DNA from: Aegilops tauschii subsp. strangulata
Taxonomy: Eukaryota; Streptophyta; Magnoliopsida; Poales; Poaceae
Direction: 5' to 3'
Length of the DNA: 64,000 nt
NCBI RefSeq assembly: GCF_002575655.3
Contig: NC_053039.3
Span: forward strand, 372,659,633 to 372,723,632
Within the stretch, counting starts at the first letter, position 1. Each line of letters begins with the position of its first letter. The position numbers and the translations under genes are program-made. The notes beneath the pieces were generated by a model. The model ran no database searches. It saw only the letters and a program-made list of their open reading frames with translations, and had not been told where the DNA came from. Below, piece by piece: positions 35,551 to 46,334 of the stretch.

Positions 35551-36740
35551 CAATTCGGCCTCCGTCCTAGTCCCAGTCAAGCGGTGAAATTTGCACCGCG
35601 CATACATAACTACGCACTTAAGATACCATGGGCATAGGCGGAGGCACCGCTACCACACGTCCCACAATGCGGCTCAACCGCCCTAGGGGTTATATACCTT
35701 TATAATTTTCTCTCTTTCAGGACCTTACTCTTTGGAAGCCCTTTCCGACAGTCTAATTGTTGGACCCATCGCGGTAAGGAAATACCATGGAAGAAAGACG
35801 CTTTGACGTACAAGGGAATCCCCAGGTGGTCTCGATAACGATCGAAATACCTGTTTTACATACCCATACGCAGCTAGCCCTTGGATAGGACATGTCAAAT
35901 AGTCCTATTTCTTGCTTATTGCACTACTTGTATCCGTACGCTTTGACATATTATTTAATAACAATGCATAGCGTTAGCCTATTATTGCATTCCCCTTTTT
36001 TTCCTTGTCTGCTTATTTATGACAAATTGCACCCGTACATTCTGGTACGACCAGTGCACCGGGGGCTTCAGTATACCCCATAATACGGCGTGAGAAGTCC
36101 GAACACTTTCGACAGTGCGGCACCCCGAACTTATAGCATTGGATGCATCAGCTCCGAATCATGTCTTGGGTCAATAGTTGGGTTTGCCCGGCTCCCATGT
36201 TTTGGTACCTTACGTTCCGCAATATAGGCTAAGGTAGCACTAGGAGAACTACTGCGATTGTGTCCCGGTTCTTCCGGACGAGCACCTCAGTAGAGAAAGC
36301 CGAAAACTGACTGTCATGATGAGGCGAGAGCTGGTCGCTGTTCGAGAGGTCTCAAGTCCTTAAAGACTTTTTCCGCTTCAGGCGAGGAGTCGGCCCTACC
36401 CGACTTAGGCGTATATAGCGCCCCAAATTCGGCCTTCCGAATACTAGGGCCTTCGCCAAAATTTAAAATTGTAGACTTCTATGGCTAAGTGAGAGTGCTA
36501 AAGCTTTATAGTCCGATTGCCTGGTTTGTTGTGCTGAACACCTCCTTCGAAGGATCCAAAATTGGGATAAAGAGGGCTCAGGTTTATCCCGAACACCACA
36601 GTACTAGTTACATGGGTGCAGAAGCCGACGACTGGCCAACTCTCAGATTTTATAAACGGCCGCACAGAAGGTAATATTTTAAATTAACAAGCGTTGCATA
36701 GCGCAAATGAACTCGTTCCATATTACAGGATCACATGAGT
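35551..36740. other. Non-coding middle segment, copy C
   Basis: Counterpart of 16260-17469 in copy A, highly similar. No RT, RNase H or integrase motif in any frame. Confidence 0.6.
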
Positions 36741-39700
36741 ACATTCATTCAAATATTACATCCTTGGCACATTCTCCGCCACAAGGCGAGCACCCTTCAG
36801 GACATTGTCATAATACTTTTCAGGGTGGCGATGCTCCTTGCCCTCCGGCGGCCCCTCCTTCCCCAGCTTTTCAGCGTCCAGCTTCGCCCAGTGCACCTTC
36901 GCCCGGGCAAAAGCCCTGCGCGCACCCTCGATGCAGACAGACCGCTTTATGACTTAAAACCGTGGGCAGGCATTAACAAGCCGCCTCACCAGACCTAAGT
37001 AGCTACCAGGCAGGGGCTCGCCAGGCCACATCTGGACTATAAGACCCCTCATGGCCTGTTCGGCCGCCTTGTGAAGCTCGACCAGTTGCTTCAACTGGTC
37101 GCTCAAGGCCATTGCGTGTTCGATCCCAGTATACTGAGACCAGAACAACTTCTCTATCGAGCTCCCCTCCTCAGCCCGGTAGAACTCCGCGACATCCGAC
37201 ACACTGCGGGGTAGATCTGCGAACGCTCTTGGAGGGCTCCGAACTCGGATAAGTAAAAAGAAAGTTTCCTTCACATGCTTGCTTTGCATAATGAATGCCT
37301 TACCCGCCGCTATCTTCTTAATCGCCTCAATTTCCCGGAGGGCCTTTTGGGCTTCGGCCTTGGCATGTTGTGCACTTTCGAGGGCCTTCGCAAGCTCGGA
37401 CCCTTGCGTCTTAGAGTCAAGCTCCAAGGACTCGTGTTTCTTGACGAGAGCCTGGAGCTCTTGCTGCACCTCGCCTACTCGGGCTTCTTGCTTCTCTCGC
37501 TCGATGCGCTCCTTGGCCGCTTTGTCTTCGGCCTCGGATAGCGCCTTCTGCAGGGCCGCCACTTCGGTCGTGGCCCCTAGCAAAATTCATGACGATCCGA
37601 TTATTCCAAAACCAAATTTTTCTTTATCAATACTCAGACGGGGTGTCACTTACCTTTGTTCTCTTCGAGCTGCCTCTTGGTAAGGCCGAGCTCTTCCTTG
37701 GACCGCTCAACGTCCCGCTTCAGTGCGGCGACCTCCGCAGTACGAGCGGCGGCGGCCAGTAGTGAAGCCTGCTCATTCACATAGACACATTATGATTAGA
37801 CTCCTACGATTGTTATTTGATCCTCTATTCGGAGCATGAGGGGCTAGTGTCTACACTGTAACATTTTCTTACAATTTGATTACTTACCTCAAAGCCGGTT
37901 AGGAGGCTGGCACAGGCTTCAGTCAGTCCGCTCTTCATGGACTGAACCTTCTTGACTACCGCACTCATAATAGTGCGGCGCTCTTCATCAATGGAAGCGC
38001 CGCGAACCACTTCCAGCAAGTTGTCCGATGCCTCTGGATGGACAGAGGCCATCGGCACAGACGGCTTGCCCCCGTTAGGGAGGGGTTGCTCGACAGAATC
38101 TGGAACCACTGGAGGTTCAGGCGCCGTATTCGGCTTGGGGCTAGACTTGTTGACCCCGGCGTTAGGGCCCAGGGGAGTCTTGCCCCTCGTACGCCCAGCG
38201 CCTGGAATGTCGCCTTGGGGCGCCTCCGGAACTGTCTCCCCTTGGTTCTGTTCCCCTTGAGACAACACCTCAGCGTCGTCCGTAGGGCGGGGGGAGGAGG
38301 TGGTCGGGAGGGAATCGTTGTTCATATCTGACGGGCCCAAAGAATCATCCGACGAAGATACGTCGATATGGGCTCGGGACGGACTGCGTAATCATGCGCG
38401 ACATGATAAGAAACAGTACAATAAGACGTACTAAGAGTTATTATGGTATCCGGATACTCACGACTTTGCCAGGGGCTTGTCCCTGGGTAACCACTCCTCA
38501 TCGCTGAAAGCGGCCGTCGTGGAGCAGTCCGGGAGGAGGGTCCTTCCCTTCTTGGACCCTTCGGTCTCCCCTGATGGGGCGGCCTTCCTTTTCCTGTCCC
38601 CCCCGGCTTGGGGGGAGAACTTTCCTCTTCCTCCTCCTTGTTTTTTGTGCGAGGAGTGCGCCTCGGTGTTTTCGGACGAAGAGTCAGATATAAACTTGCG
38701 CCGGAGACCCTTCCTGGTCCCCGTGGCCTTCTTCTTGGCCTTCTTCTCCGGCACCTCATAAGGCGCCAGAACCAGCATCTCCGTTAGGAGAGCATCCGCT
38801 GGATCATCGGGCAGGGGAGCTGGACAATCGATCTGCTCCGCTGTCGCTACCCAGTCCTGTTAAATGGCATGGAGGCTTAGATCCCGCGTGTGGTTATACT
38901 GGGGAAAAGAACATCTTATGAGATATAAAAGACTTGCCGGATTGGCAGGACGCTTTGCGCTGAATCCGCGATCCTCAGTAAGGGGAGGAGGTACCTTGGC
39001 GCCCTTGAACAACACCTTCCAGATGTCCTTGTGCGTCATGTCAAAGAGCTCTCGCAGCATCTGGTGCTCGGCCGGGTCGAACTCCCACAAATTGAATGCC
39101 CGTCTTTGACACGGGAGGACCCGGCGGAAGAGCATGACTTGGACCACGTTGATGAGCTTGATTTTCTTGCTCATCATGTTTTTGAGGCATGTCTGGAGTC
39201 TGGTCAGCTCTACCGAGGAACCCCAGGATAGGCCCTTCTCTTTCCAGAAGGTGTGCCGCATGGGGATTCCGGATCGAAATTTGGGGGCCGCCACCCAGTT
39301 AGTGTCGCGGCGGCTCGGTGATGTAGAACCACCCCGATTGCCACCCCTTTATGGTCTCCACATAGGAGCCTTCGAGCCAGGTGACGTTGGGCATTTTGCC
39401 CACCATGGCGCCTCCGCACTCCGCTTGCTGGCCGACCACCACCTTCGGTTTAACGTTGAAGGTCTTCAGCCACAGGCCGAAGTGGGGTTTGATGCGGAGG
39501 AAGGCCTCGCACACGACGATAAATGCCGAGATGTTGAGGATGAAATTGGGGGCCAGATCATGAAAGTCCAGCCTGTAGTAGAACATGAGCCCGCGGACAA
39601 ACGGGTGGAGGGGAAATCCCAGTGCGCGGACGAAGTGGGTAAGAAATACCACCCTCTCATGGGGTTCTGGAGTAGGGACGATCTGCCCCGCATCTGGTAG

Positions 39701-39802
39701 CCGGTGCGCGATATCCGTGGCCAGGTATCCGGCTCCCCGTAGCTTTGTGATGTCCTCCTCCGTAACGGAGGAGACCATCCACTTGCCTCCCGCTCCGGAG
39801 AT
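36741..39802 (-). pseudogene. Five-exon antisense gene, copy C
   Basis: Same gene as in copy A. Exons: 39802-38938, 38856-38462, 38383-37888, 37768-37654, 37576-36741 (stop at 36954). Exons 3 and 4 have exactly the lengths in copy A (496 and 115), and exon 2 (395 bases) has the phase-2 length the gene needs. Lesions: the start codon is ATC, donor 1 is GC-AAGT instead of GTAAGT, exon 1 has a one-base insertion near 39305, and exon 5 ends early at a TAA where A has GAA. Product parts: PF04195-like domain in exon 1, charged exon 2 with KKAKKKATGTRKGLRRK, coiled coil in exons 4-5. Function unknown. Confidence 0.78.
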
Positions 39803-39913
39803 GCTTGGAGTGGTTTGAGGAGAAAATGCGAACTTGGGTGCTGGAGCTCAAGTGCGCAAGAATGGATGAGCAAGGAGGAAGAGGGCGTGGGTGAAAAAGA
39901 TGAATCCTTGTCT

Positions 39914-39921
39914 CTTTATAA
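39914..39921 (-). promoter_or_regulatory. TATA box of the antisense gene, copy C
   Basis: Minus strand CCTTATAAAGAGAC, 112 bases before the position of the antisense start, same spacing and sequence as copy A. Confidence 0.55.
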
Positions 39922-40354
39922 GGGCGGAAGGAACTATGCGCCTCCCCACCTGCCTGGTAAACTCACTTATTCCCCAAGCGCTGTAATTGATGGCGTGGTT
40001 GGGTTACCCACACCCGTATTGATGAGAATCCCGTGATAAGGGGACACGATCTCTGCTTCGACAAGACGTGCCAAGAAAACCGCCTCACAATATGTGCAGT
40101 GGCTGGTTGAGAAAAACGGTTCGAATAATGACCGGGCCGTGGTGTGATGTCGTGCTGCAGAATGTGTCAGCAGATTAGATTTGTGGAAATATTATTCTCT
40201 CTACGGTGGTATGTGGAATTTGTTTTGCAGGGCCAGACACTATCCTTGTGTTCAAAATCTTTTATGGAATATTCGGAGGAGGAACCCGCCTTGCAATGCC
40301 GAAGACAATCTGCGCTCCGGACTCATCGTCATTGAAGCTTGGTTCAGGGGCTAC

Positions 40355-40825
40355 TGAAGGAGTCCTGGATTAGGGGGTCCTCGGACAGCCGGACTATATC
40401 CTCTGGCCGGACTGTTGGACTATGAAGATACAAGATTGAAGACTTTCTCCCGTGTCCGGGTGGGACTCTCCTTGGCGTGGAAGGCAAGCTTGGCAATACG
40501 GATATGTAGATCTTCTCCCTTGTAACCGACTCTGTGTAACCCTAGCCCCCTCCGGTGTCTATATAAACCGGAGGGTTTTAGTCCGTAGGACAACAACAAT
40601 CATACCATAGGCTAGCTTCTAGGGTTTAGCCTCTACGATCTCGTGGTAGATCAACTGTTGTAATACTCATATCATCAAGATCAGTCAAGCAGGATGTAGG
40701 GTATTACCTCCATCGAGAGGGCCCGAACCTGGGTAAACACTGTGTCCCCTGCCTCCTGTTACCATCCGCCTTAGACGCACAGTTCGGGACCCCCTACCCG
40801 AGATCCTCCGGTTTTGACACCGACA
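40355..40825 (+). repeat. 3' LTR, copy C
   Basis: 471 bp, starts TGAAGGAGTCC, ends gacaccgaCA. TATA at 40558-40567. Preceded by ggttcaggggctac, the polypurine tract. Confidence 0.95.
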
Positions 40826-41799
40826 GAGGCCAGCTCTACCTGCACTGAGACCAGGGCGGCTGCGGCGGCTTTCTCGCGCTGCTCCACCTCAGCCAACTCT
40901 GACCTGAGGGCAGTAGTCCTGCCCATAGCTTCGGCTTCCACGAGCTCCAGCTTCAAGTCGTACCTGCCAACAAGATCTGCGCGAGCCTTGGCCACCCTGC
41001 TGCCGACCTCCTTCTGGATCCTCGCCTCGCGCGCATTAGCGGCATCCTCCGCTTGGGCAACCTGGCGCTCCCTCGTCTCCAACCACTCAAGCTCAAGGCT
41101 GCGCTCCGTGGCTTCTAGTGCCAGCGTCTCCTCGCGCTTTCGGATCTCTTCCTCCTCGGCAGGCGTCCCCTTCATCGACGCGAGGGCGGCCCCGCGCGCC
41201 TCCACCTGCTACTTTAAAGAGGCGCTCAAGGCTAGGAGCTCCCACCTGCGCTCCTCGGCGATCGCACGGCAACGGTCAGCCTCCCTGGCCTCCTCCAAGG
41301 TTCGGACGCTGGCTTCACGAGAGGTTGCCAGGGATGCCTCAGCCTCCGCATTGGCATGCTCACGCTGGAGGCGCCCGAAGTTGATGGCCACCTTCAGTTG
41401 ATGCCATTCCTCCGCCAGCCGGAGGCCCTCGGCTTCAAGGCGCATGTCAACATCCGCGAGTTCTCCGCCAAGACGGCTCATCGCGCCCATTGTTTCCTGA
41501 AAGAGCTCATGGCAGACGACACTCCGCTCGCGCGCAAGCTTGAGTGCACGACCAGGCCCATCTCCTGCAGTAGGGGTAGTTGAAGGGGCTCGAAGCGGGT
41601 CGCTCCCTCCCAGCAGGGGGCTGGGGGCTGGCGCTTCCCCGATCACCGTCCGGGCCACGGCGGAGGCCTGGATGGGTGAGGACCCACTGCTCGAAGTAGA
41701 AGCCAGGATCGAAGCCATCCAGCCGCCGTCCATAACCAAAGGAGGGGCCCTTGGCACGCTTGCCACACCCCAAGCGAGGCCACGAAGGAGAGACGGCAA
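40826..41799 (-). pseudogene. Antisense gene of X, coiled-coil region
   Basis: Minus-strand frame that is almost wholly helical and charged: GGELADVDMRLEAEG, EEAREADRCRAIAEERRWELL, then after an in-frame TAG near 41206, EARGAALASMKGTPAEEEE and LELEWLETRERQVAQAED. It corresponds in position to exon 5 of the Fatima-like antisense gene. It continued into 31717-31117 before copy C inserted. No enzymatic motif. Confidence 0.65.
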
Positions 41800-42018
41800 A
41801 GGCGCGGGCTCTAGGCGCCAGGCAGGCGAGTCCGCCTCTCCGGCCGACCTCGCGTCAAGAGCGGCACGCTAGCTTGGGGCACTCAAGGCTAGCGAAGGAG
41901 TCGAGGCTGGAGGAAGTTGCTTCTCAGGAGACTTCACGACCTTAGCAGGATGGACCCTGAGGAGCCACTGTCAGGAGGGGAAGCAGCAGTCGAGAAATTA
42001 CAAAGATAAGGTACTCAC

Positions 42019-43455
42019 TTGTCTATGGCGATATACTTCCTATGCTTCAACGGCCGAAAGGCATCTCTGCTGCAGCTCAGAGACCCTTTCCTCTTGCGGA
42101 GCGCATTGAAGTCCAAACGGAGCCGGCCGAAGCGTGGGATGCGACAACCAGCGCAGGGCGTGGCCGGTGAGGTGCCCGAGGAAGCGACCTCGGGAGTACT
42201 GGGCAGAGGGGGAGCCCTCGGGCTCCGCCTCGCGACGACCTGCGGAGACATCGGGGGCTTCAGCCTCAGGAGCCGCGGATTGCGACGCCCCCTCAGCTGT
42301 CACCCCAGGGAAAGAGTCACGGGCCCCCAGGGATGACACCTCAGGAGCCTCGAGCGACGTCGATGCTTCAGCACCCGCGCCTGCGGCCTCCAGCGGTGCT
42401 GGCCCCCCTGCATCCACTCTTGGGGTAAGTTCGGCGCTAGCGGCGAGGAGGGGGACCACGGAGACAGGGTTCTCACGGGGCCCTTCATGGCCGACGGGAC
42501 GCAGCCCCCATTCGCCGAAGGAGGGCATCTGCCCCGTGAACTCCACCCTGTTCGAGCAGCAGTACAAGAGACAGCCCACCAGTGGCATATCGGCTGGCGA
42601 GGGGTTGTCCGTCAGGACCTCGAGCACCGTTCTTCGTGCCTCGAGCGGAAGCCCTGACTTCTGAAGCCTCATGCGATCCTGGCCGACAGACAGGGCCCAC
42701 ATCGGCTGGGAATGGCGTTGGAGTGGGGCGGTGCGACGTCGGTGGAACTCCTTCATCACCATGGGCGTAGTCAAGCCAAGATCTTTCAGCCTCTTCAACC
42801 GGAGCCAGACGAAGGCGAGGCGGGGGCTCGCAAGCTTCTCGTGACCCCAGCCAGAGCTGGGGACGGCGGGTGCCGACGGAGGAAAGAGCAAAGGGTTGAG
42901 CACTCCGACATCCACATACACCCACCGCATCCGAAACCCGCTCGCAGACGGCGGGAGTTCAAAGTCAATCCCCGAGCCGGCCGTCGCCGCCATGGCCTGG
43001 AAGCTCAGGCACCCCGAGCATTGCCGGGAGTCGGTCAGGTGCAGCGAGAAGAAATGGCGCAGGAGGGCCACGGAGGGGGCAATGCGCACCATGGCCTTGC
43101 AGACGAAAGCAAAGATGGCAAGAAGGGCGACAGCTTGGGGATCTAGGTGCAGCATGTGGATCTGGTAATGGGAAAGCACGGCGTTGAAGAAGGCGGAGAA
43201 GGGAGGAACCAGGCCGGCCCACAGGGCGTCAATGAAGAATTGGACCTCGGTGGTTGTCCTATCGATGGAAGCTCGGGACGCAAGCTAGGCCACTGTCCCT
43301 CCCCATTCGTTGAAGCTAGTGGCGAGCGCCGGGCGGACCTTGTCCATGGCCTCCCAGTTGAGCACCAACGATCGACCGACGGCGGGCTCAATGGCTGGAG
43401 GTGGTCTGGCTGAGGACAGGGGCTTCTTTCCCTTCTCCGTCCGGTTCGGCGCCAT
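42019..43455 (-). pseudogene. Antisense gene of X, first exon
   Basis: ATG at 43455 (MAPNRTEKGKKPLSS). A TAG (43285-43287) breaks an otherwise long frame: AGLVPPFSAFF, QIHMLHLDPQAVALLAIFAFVCKAM, then a segment that matches the layout of the gypsy-type PF04195-like domain (hydrophobic helix, FELPP...RWVYVDV, LTDNPSPADMPLVG). It ends in an Ala/Glu/Pro-rich tail; a TAG lies at 42040-42042 and a GTGAGT donor at 42013-42018. Homology to the Fatima-like exon 1 is by pattern, not by clear identity. Confidence 0.6.
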
Positions 43456-44158
43456 GGTGATGGAGAGGACAGAGCTTGGGTCGGATTGGGAGAGGAAGCT
43501 GAGGTCCGAGGAAGCGGAGGAGTTGGGTAGTGCGCCGCCAGCAATGGGAAAAGAACTGTGTAGGACGCCGTGGCCGCCTAGCCAGGCAGATATCAAGCCT
43601 GCATGGGGAAGCAGGGCCGCCCACATCCAATCAACCGCCACGCGTCAAGCGAGGCCACAGGCTGTTGGGGCTCGCGGCGCTTCGCACTTGCCCTTTGGCT
43701 TCGCCTCGAAGCCAAGTCCGAGCGCGCCTTGGGCCCGGGGGCTACTATCGGTGTCCTGGGAATGGGGTTCCCCAGACTTGCCTGCCTGTGGCCCACGGCG
43801 TGGATCCACCGGCGGCCCTGTATGGCCCATCCTCACCAGCAAACACTCAAGACCCTTGCGAGGGGCCAAGCCTCGCAAGGCGGACGACACAAGACCTCCT
43901 TGGGGGCAGCCTCACCAGGCCGGCTCGCGAGGGGCGGAGAGATCAAGGCAAGGGACACCTCGCGAGATTCTTATGACGTAAGCCATGACGACTGGAGCCA
44001 GGCGGGCGCCAGGTGGGCGCCAGCACGCACAGTGTCCTCGTTTCCTCTTTGTTGCTAAAGGGGCAAGCGCAGGCGAGGAGTCCCGAGGCATCGAGCAAAG
44101 GTTTCCATATCGGTGCAACGAGACCAAGACCAGCAGGACGGCAGGACGGAGGTCACCG
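43456..44158. other. 3' non-coding segment of element X
   Basis: Between the antisense start and the 3' LTR. No convincing gene. Unlike the Fatima-like copies I see no TATA box at a suitable distance on the minus strand, and the bases just before the LTR (aggacggaggtcaccg) are only a weak polypurine tract. Confidence 0.5.
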
Positions 44159-44643
44159 TGGAGCCCAAGACGGCATCACCACTAGAGCCTTTGGCAGGCG
44201 AAGACCACCTTTAGTCAGGATAACTTCTACTAGTTGTCTCCCTTCGAATTTGGCCGTTGTTGGATCCCTTCCCGCTCAATATTTGGGGAGAGGACCAGGG
44301 CCTCTATAAATAGGACTAGCCACCACCATAGAGGGGGGGTCATTCAGATCATCCAGAACCACACAAGTCCACAAAGCACAAGAGCACCTCTCCTCAGGAG
44401 GCTGTTCTTCCTCTATAATTGTTCATCCTCAGCCCAAGAGGCAATCCACCACACCACACTGGAGTAGGGTATTACCCCACATCAGTGGCCCGAACCATTA
44501 TAAACTCTTGTGTCTCTCGCTCTTTGGGTTCGTCGAGCTAGGCCTTGTGATTGTTGCGAGAGCAATCTAGGGAGAGAGAGAGATCTTCATGCGCACCCCA
44601 GTGTTCGAACCTCAAGAGTTTTGCCGGAACCCGAAATCCGACA
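44159..44643 (+). repeat. 3' LTR of element X
   Basis: 485 bp, starts TGGAGCCCAAGACGG, ends gaaatccgaCA. TATA box at 44304-44313. Confidence 0.88.
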
Positions 44644-45051
44644 GAGGCAGTTCTCCCTAGTGACATCCGTCACGACTCACCTCGTGTGGCGGCTTATGTT
44701 GAAGCTAACAACGAAAAAGCACGTCAGGATGCGCTTGACTGGTTGGATGGGGAGCGTGACCTTGCGGCGGCTCGTTCGGTGATTTACCAGCAAGATCTGT
44801 GCCGCTATCACAGCCGCCGGGTTAAGACCAGAACCTTTCAGGAAGGTGATTTGGTGCTCTGGCTTATCCTGGATCAGACTGATATGCACAAGTTATCCCC
44901 ACCTTGGGAAGGACCCTTTGTGGTCAGCAAGAATCTGAACAATGGGTCATACTACCTTATCGATGTTCGAGACCACAAGGACTCACGCACGTCGGAGGAG
45001 GAGACCCGCCGGCCGTGGAATATTGCTCATCTTCGGCCTTACTATACCTGA
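44644..45051 (+). pseudogene. pol: Integrase C-terminus of E3
   Basis: Open for about 135 residues: GEAVLPSDIRHD-like start, YVEANNEKARQDALDWLDGE, KTRTFQEGDLVLW, PPWEGPFVV and the terminal WNIAHLRPYYT. It is the post-catalytic part of a gypsy integrase. The catalytic core between WGLDMVGPLK (28660) and this part is absent from the window. Ends at TGA 45049-45051. Confidence 0.85.
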
Positions 45052-46334
45052 GCCATCGGCTCTTCTGATGTACATATTTTGACAATGTATATATTATGAT
45101 CAATATAATAAAACCGGCATCCCTGATAAAGCAGGGCCTCTATCGTTTCTCTTTACGTAATGAGTCTTTATTGAAATATCAATTGGTCACTTGGAGGCTT
45201 CTGGCTTATTGAGCAAGGCTATGATTACCCTTTGATCCGGCTTAAACGCCATGTTTATCATTAAAAGAAACTTGGGGGCTTGCTACCCAGGTTAAAGGGA
45301 CCAAAGAGAGTCTGTTGCAAAGCACAACTCAAACATAGGTGCCCACTGAGCACAGCTCAAAAATATTGCTTGGGGGCTCTTCGTTCAAAGGACAAGAGTT
45401 TTTATGACCCTTGTAATAGGCTTAAAAGCCAGGCTTGGAAGCCAGGTGTATTCACCTAAAAACCTGGGTTAAATCCTGCCTTTTTAAGTCTGTCACTTCG
45501 CCCAGGTAATCCTGGAATGACCCGCCGTTCTTTTGACAAGTCAATCTTATACAGACCCTGAACTTGTCAAAGTTAAAACGACGATTGGTTATGTGAGGTC
45601 CGGCTTATAAGGTTTGTACGAAGGTTTAACTCAGTGGCTGTGCAGCCCTTGAAAGCACTTGATTTTTAGGCCTGGCAGTCTATGAAAAGCCTTGTTTCCT
45701 TTTGTTTCTTATTCGAAAGATTTTTTGGAGGTTTGTCCTTTGTGACACGTTAAAATCCAATGAGATTTATAACATTTTATGATTACAATTCACCGGTGTT
45801 TATTAACCCGGCCTGGCTTTCGACTATAAGTCGTCACTATATGATAAGATAATATCCGGTGTTTATTAACCCGGACTGGCTTTGTTCATAAGCCGGCAAT
45901 ATATGACAATTCAATAGAGCATTAGAGTGCTCAAATTTTTGGGTTATCACCCTTACTACACTGGCTTCATGGGCCGGCAGTGTGATCAAATATCACAGGT
46001 ACGATATATCTTGTTATAATTATATATGGTTATAATTGGACCAGCCCTGGTTATAAACTATTTTAGTTTCCAGTGATTATATATTGGGTATTATGACCCG
46101 TCTTGCGGCCAACCGTCAGGACATGTGTGATATGTTTGTATGCAGGAACAGATTTAAATTGCCAATATTACAAGCACAAGTGGCAAATCTTAAATTGGCG
46201 GATCAACAGTGTCATGTAAAGCAAAATATGCACGTTGGCATAGCAAATCAAGAGTTTAAGCTAGCCTATTACAAGGCATCTGATGGCCCAATGAGACTAA
46301 GCGTTCATCAAAGTTATCAGTACAGCACACCGGC
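45052..46334. other. Non-coding spacer of E3 after pol
   Basis: Rich in the words ccggctta, aacccgg and ttaagccgg, and includes two cttgggggct motifs (45271, 45369). No coding frame on either strand that I can support. A 63 bp tandem repeat is at 45793-45918. Confidence 0.6.
45793..45918 (+). repeat. Two-unit 63 bp tandem repeat in E3
   Basis: Each unit begins ccggtgtttattaacccgg and continues ctggctt; units start at 45793 and 45856 with moderate divergence. Confidence 0.7.

Larger units (their letters stand above)
31718..40825 (+). mobile_element. Fatima-like Ty3/gypsy element, copy C (non-autonomous)
   Basis: Complete element of 9108 bp with two 471 bp LTRs and perfect 5 bp duplications GAGGC (31713-31717 and 40826-40830). 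Same organisation as copy A: gag-protease on the plus strand, a non-coding middle, an antisense multi-exon gene, no polymerase. It interrupts the antisense gene of element X. Confidence 0.95.
28706..44643 (+). mobile_element. Non-autonomous gypsy element X, chimeric, in E3 integrase
   Basis: Bounded by two similar ~484 bp LTRs. Contents: gag-like sequence on the plus strand, an antisense coding region on the minus strand split by Fatima-like copy C, and no polymerase. The flanks do not form a target duplication (CCTGG left, GAGGC right), and the E3 integrase core (roughly 150 residues) is missing between them. That fits recombination between two X copies inserted near each other, or deletion after insertion (inference). 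Confidence 0.78.

Noticed and set aside
40821..44649. Shared string cgacagaggc at the ends of copy C and X
   Set aside because: The part cgaca is a common LTR ending and the next five bases are independent flanks; it is likely coincidence rather than evidence of a shared event.
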